A stretch of DNA of 64,000 bases. It comes from Aliiruegeria sabulilitoris (GTDB taxonomy: Bacteria; Pseudomonadota; Alphaproteobacteria; Rhodobacterales; Rhodobacteraceae). Below, piece after piece: positions 62,416-64,000 of this stretch (position 1 is its first letter; each line of letters starts with the position of its first letter). Under the pieces are notes generated by a model, which saw nothing but the letters and a program-made list of their open reading frames with translations, had not been told where the DNA came from and made no database searches. The DNA lies in the NCBI RefSeq assembly GCF_001558155.1, contig NZ_LOAS01000002.1, positions 62,001-126,000 on the forward strand, read 5' to 3'. Made by a program: the position numbers and the translations under genes.

Positions 62416-63957
62416 TCATGCACTTCGCAATAGGGGGTGGGCACCGAGCGCCTGCGCGGCGGCCCTGACATCGTCAAGGCGCATCCTGCGGCAGGTTTGC
62501 CCGGGCATGGGTTCGGGAAAGTCGGTTCGGAAATGGGCGCCACGGGATTCCCGGCGCAATTCCGCGAAAACCGCGACGCTGAGCGCCACGATTGCCGGAT
62601 CAGAGCCGGGGCCGTTGCCCTCGGCAATGGGCAGCAGCGTGCGAATGGCTTCGCGCAGCCCGTTTTCCTCGCGTATCACGCCGAGCGTTCTGGAGACCAC
62701 CGGACGGAGCGGGGCCGGATCGGCCTGCGGCAACAGGTAGGGCACATGGGAAACCGGCCAGACGCGCGCAGCGGTCTGCCCGGCCAGATCCTGCGCCGCG
62801 CGGCGGGCCATCACCACGGCCTCTAGCAGCGAGTTGCTGGCCAGACGATTGGCGCCATGCAGGCCGGTGGCCGCGCATTCGCCAACTGCCCAGAGACCGC
62901 CGAGGCTGCTGCGCCCACGCGCGTCCGTGGCGATCCCGCCCATATGATAATGCGCCGCCGGCCGGACCGGGATCGGCACGCACGCGGGGTCGATCCCGGC
63001 CTCGCGGCAGAGTTCGTCGATCCCCGGGAATCGTTTCGCGAACCCGTCGCCAAGCGCCTGACGCGCATCGAGGAACACCCGCCCATTGCGGGCGATTTCG
63101 GCGTGGATGGCACGGGCCACCACGTCGCGCGGGGCAAGCTCGGCGCCGGGTATGTCGGCCATGAAGCGCCGCCCCTGCGCGTCCACCAGAATAGCCCCCT
63201 CGCCGCGAACGGCTTCGCTGACCAGCGCCAGCGGGGTGCGCGGCACGTCGAGCGCGGTCGGGTGGAACTGCACGAATTCCATGTCGGCAAGCGCGGCCCC
63301 AGCGCGGGCGGCCATCATCACCCCCTGCCCGAAATTTCCCGAAGGGTTGGTCGTGGTGTTAAAAAGCCCGCCAAGGCCACCGGTCGCCATGATCACCCGG
63401 CTCGTGGGCAGAACTTCCACGCGATCTGACCGTTGCAGGAGCACACCGGCCACAGCACCGTCCCGAACGAGAAGTCGTCGCGCCTCGACACCCGTCAGTC
63501 GTTCGATGGAGGGACAATGGCGCACGGCGGCGACCAGCGCCTGCGTGATCGCGGCCCCGGAAACATCGCCCCCCGCATGCAGCACCCGCCACCGAGAATG
63601 CGCCGCCTCGCGGCCAAAGGCATAACTTCCATCCGCCTGACGGTCGAAACGGACACCATGCCCTTCGAGTTCCGCAATCGCCTCCCCGGCTTCCTTCAGA
63701 ATACCGGCCGCGATGGCCGCGTCGCACAGCCCCGCGCCCGCTTCCAACGTGTCGGCAAGATGCAGATCGGCACTGTCGTCCGGACCGAGGCTCGCGGCAA
63801 TGCCGCCCTGCGCCCAGTTGCTGGAGCTTTCCTCTCCCAAGTCGGCCCGGGAGATCAGCACCACCGGTTGCGGCGCAAGGGTCAGTGCGGCCATGAGCCC
63901 GGCAATGCCACCACCTATAATGGCGACGCGCCCCTCCAGCCCGTGCGGAGTCGACAT
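62416..63957 (-). CDS. nadB: L-aspartate oxidase
   Basis: 513-residue flavoprotein oxidising L-aspartate to iminoaspartate. The FAD loop is [15 protein letters not shown] near residue 11. [32 protein letters not shown] and [19 protein letters not shown] are all typical and separate it from succinate dehydrogenase. The C-terminal helical domain is complete. Its ATG overlaps the nadA stop (TGATG at 63959-63955). Confidence 0.95.
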   Translation of the reverse strand: MSTPHGLEGRVAIIGGGIAGLMAALTLAPQPVVLISRADLGEESSSNWAQGGIAASLGPDDSADLHLADTLEAGAGLCDAAIAAGILKEAGEAIAELEGHGVRFDRQADGSYAFGREAAHSRWRVLHAGGDVSGAAITQALVAAVRHCPSIERLTGVEARRLLVRDGAVAGVLLQRSDRVEVLPTSRVIMATGGLGGLFNTTTNPSGNFGQGVMMAARAGAALADMEFVQFHPTALDVPRTPLALVSEAVRGEGAILVDAQGRRFMADIPGAELAPRDVVARAIHAEIARNGRVFLDARQALGDGFAKRFPGIDELCREAGIDPACVPIPVRPAAHYHMGGIATDARGRSSLGGLWAVGECAATGLHGANRLASNSLLEAVVMARRAAQDLAGQTAARVWPVSHVPYLLPQADPAPLRPVVSRTLGVIREENGLREAIRTLLPIAEGNGPGSDPAIVALSVAVFAELRRESRGAHFRTDFPEPMPGQTCRRMRLDDVRAAAQALGAHPLLRSA

Positions 63958-64000
63958 CAGATCGCGAGCATCCGCTCGACCGAGCGGCGTGCGTCTTCGG
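63957..64000 (-). CDS. nadA: C-terminal end of quinolinate synthase (partial)
   Basis: The last 14 codons inside the window read EDARRSVERMLAI followed by TGA, like the end of NadA, which condenses iminoaspartate with dihydroxyacetone phosphate. The overlap with nadB and the operon order nadA-nadB-nadC support the call; the Fe-S cysteines lie outside the window. Confidence 0.7.
   Translation of the reverse strand, partial: EDARRSVERMLAI

Noticed and set aside
1-64000. tRNA, rRNA or riboswitch genes
   Set aside because: No cloverleaf-like segment with a T-loop GGTTCRA stretch and no recognisable riboswitch core was found in the gaps I read; a covariance-model scan would be needed to be certain.

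Overview
The window is GC-rich, densely coded DNA from an alphaproteobacterium, most likely a member of the Rhodobacteraceae (Roseobacter-type). Three things point there: a sphaeroides-heme-protein (SHP) / diheme cytochrome / cytochrome b operon, many importers of the monocarboxylate, sugar and amino-acid type, and FNR-like boxes in front of stress genes. No rRNA, tRNA, CRISPR array, phage module or intact insertion sequence was seen. The assignment rests on gene content and base composition, not on a marker gene.

Layout. 1-5.8 kb: the tail of an ABC ATPase, then three Gfo/Idh/MocA dehydrogenases and an unknown cupin-like protein in one minus-strand operon, divergent from a LacI-type regulator; the gap holds nested palindromes. 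6-11 kb: a CocE/NonD-type hydrolase, an orphan family-5 solute-binding protein, and a wrecked IlvD/Edd dehydratase gene. 11-24.4 kb: a stress and low-oxygen island with a P-type ATPase, a small membrane protein, a Lon-like protease, a universal-stress-like protein, E1-alpha/E1-beta/E2 of a 2-oxoacid dehydrogenase overlapping a leucine-dehydrogenase-family gene, a DUF5765-like membrane protein, Hsp20 and an epimerase. FNR-type boxes precede the Lon-like gene and hsp20; the hsp20 box sits exactly 41.5 bp upstream of the start predicted from a good -10 element. 24.6-29 kb: SHP, DHC and a cytochrome b561 fused to a DHC-like domain, with their two-component system and a PepSY protein. The same tandem 11-bp repeat occurs in both promoters. 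29.2-37 kb: an RND pump with its TetR repressor, then a LysR regulator with a nitroreductase and an SDR.

37-46.5 kb is accessory in character. It holds two secreted low-complexity proteins (poly-Gly and His/Asp/Gly/Asn-rich), an AT-rich gene-poor patch, a membrane PAS-GGDEF-EAL protein divergent from an orphan polyamine-type binding protein, and an arylsulfatase remnant. 46.5-51.3 kb is a ribose-type sugar importer with an SMP-30 lactonase, whose ATPase carries a ~140-residue C-terminal extension. 51.6-54.2 kb holds regulators and a small NAD-binding protein. 54.2-59.9 kb is a complete Liv-type importer with an alpha/beta hydrolase, divergent from a PAS-LuxR regulator. 60.2-61.3 kb holds two broken DUF1254/DUF1214 genes. 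The window ends in the de novo NAD operon nadA-nadB-nadC on the minus strand.

The most interesting candidate systems are the polyamine-binding protein beside a c-di-GMP enzyme (reminiscent of NspS/MbaA of Vibrio), the SHP operon with its shared regulator box, and the FNR-box stress island coupling branched-chain oxoacid oxidation to proteostasis.
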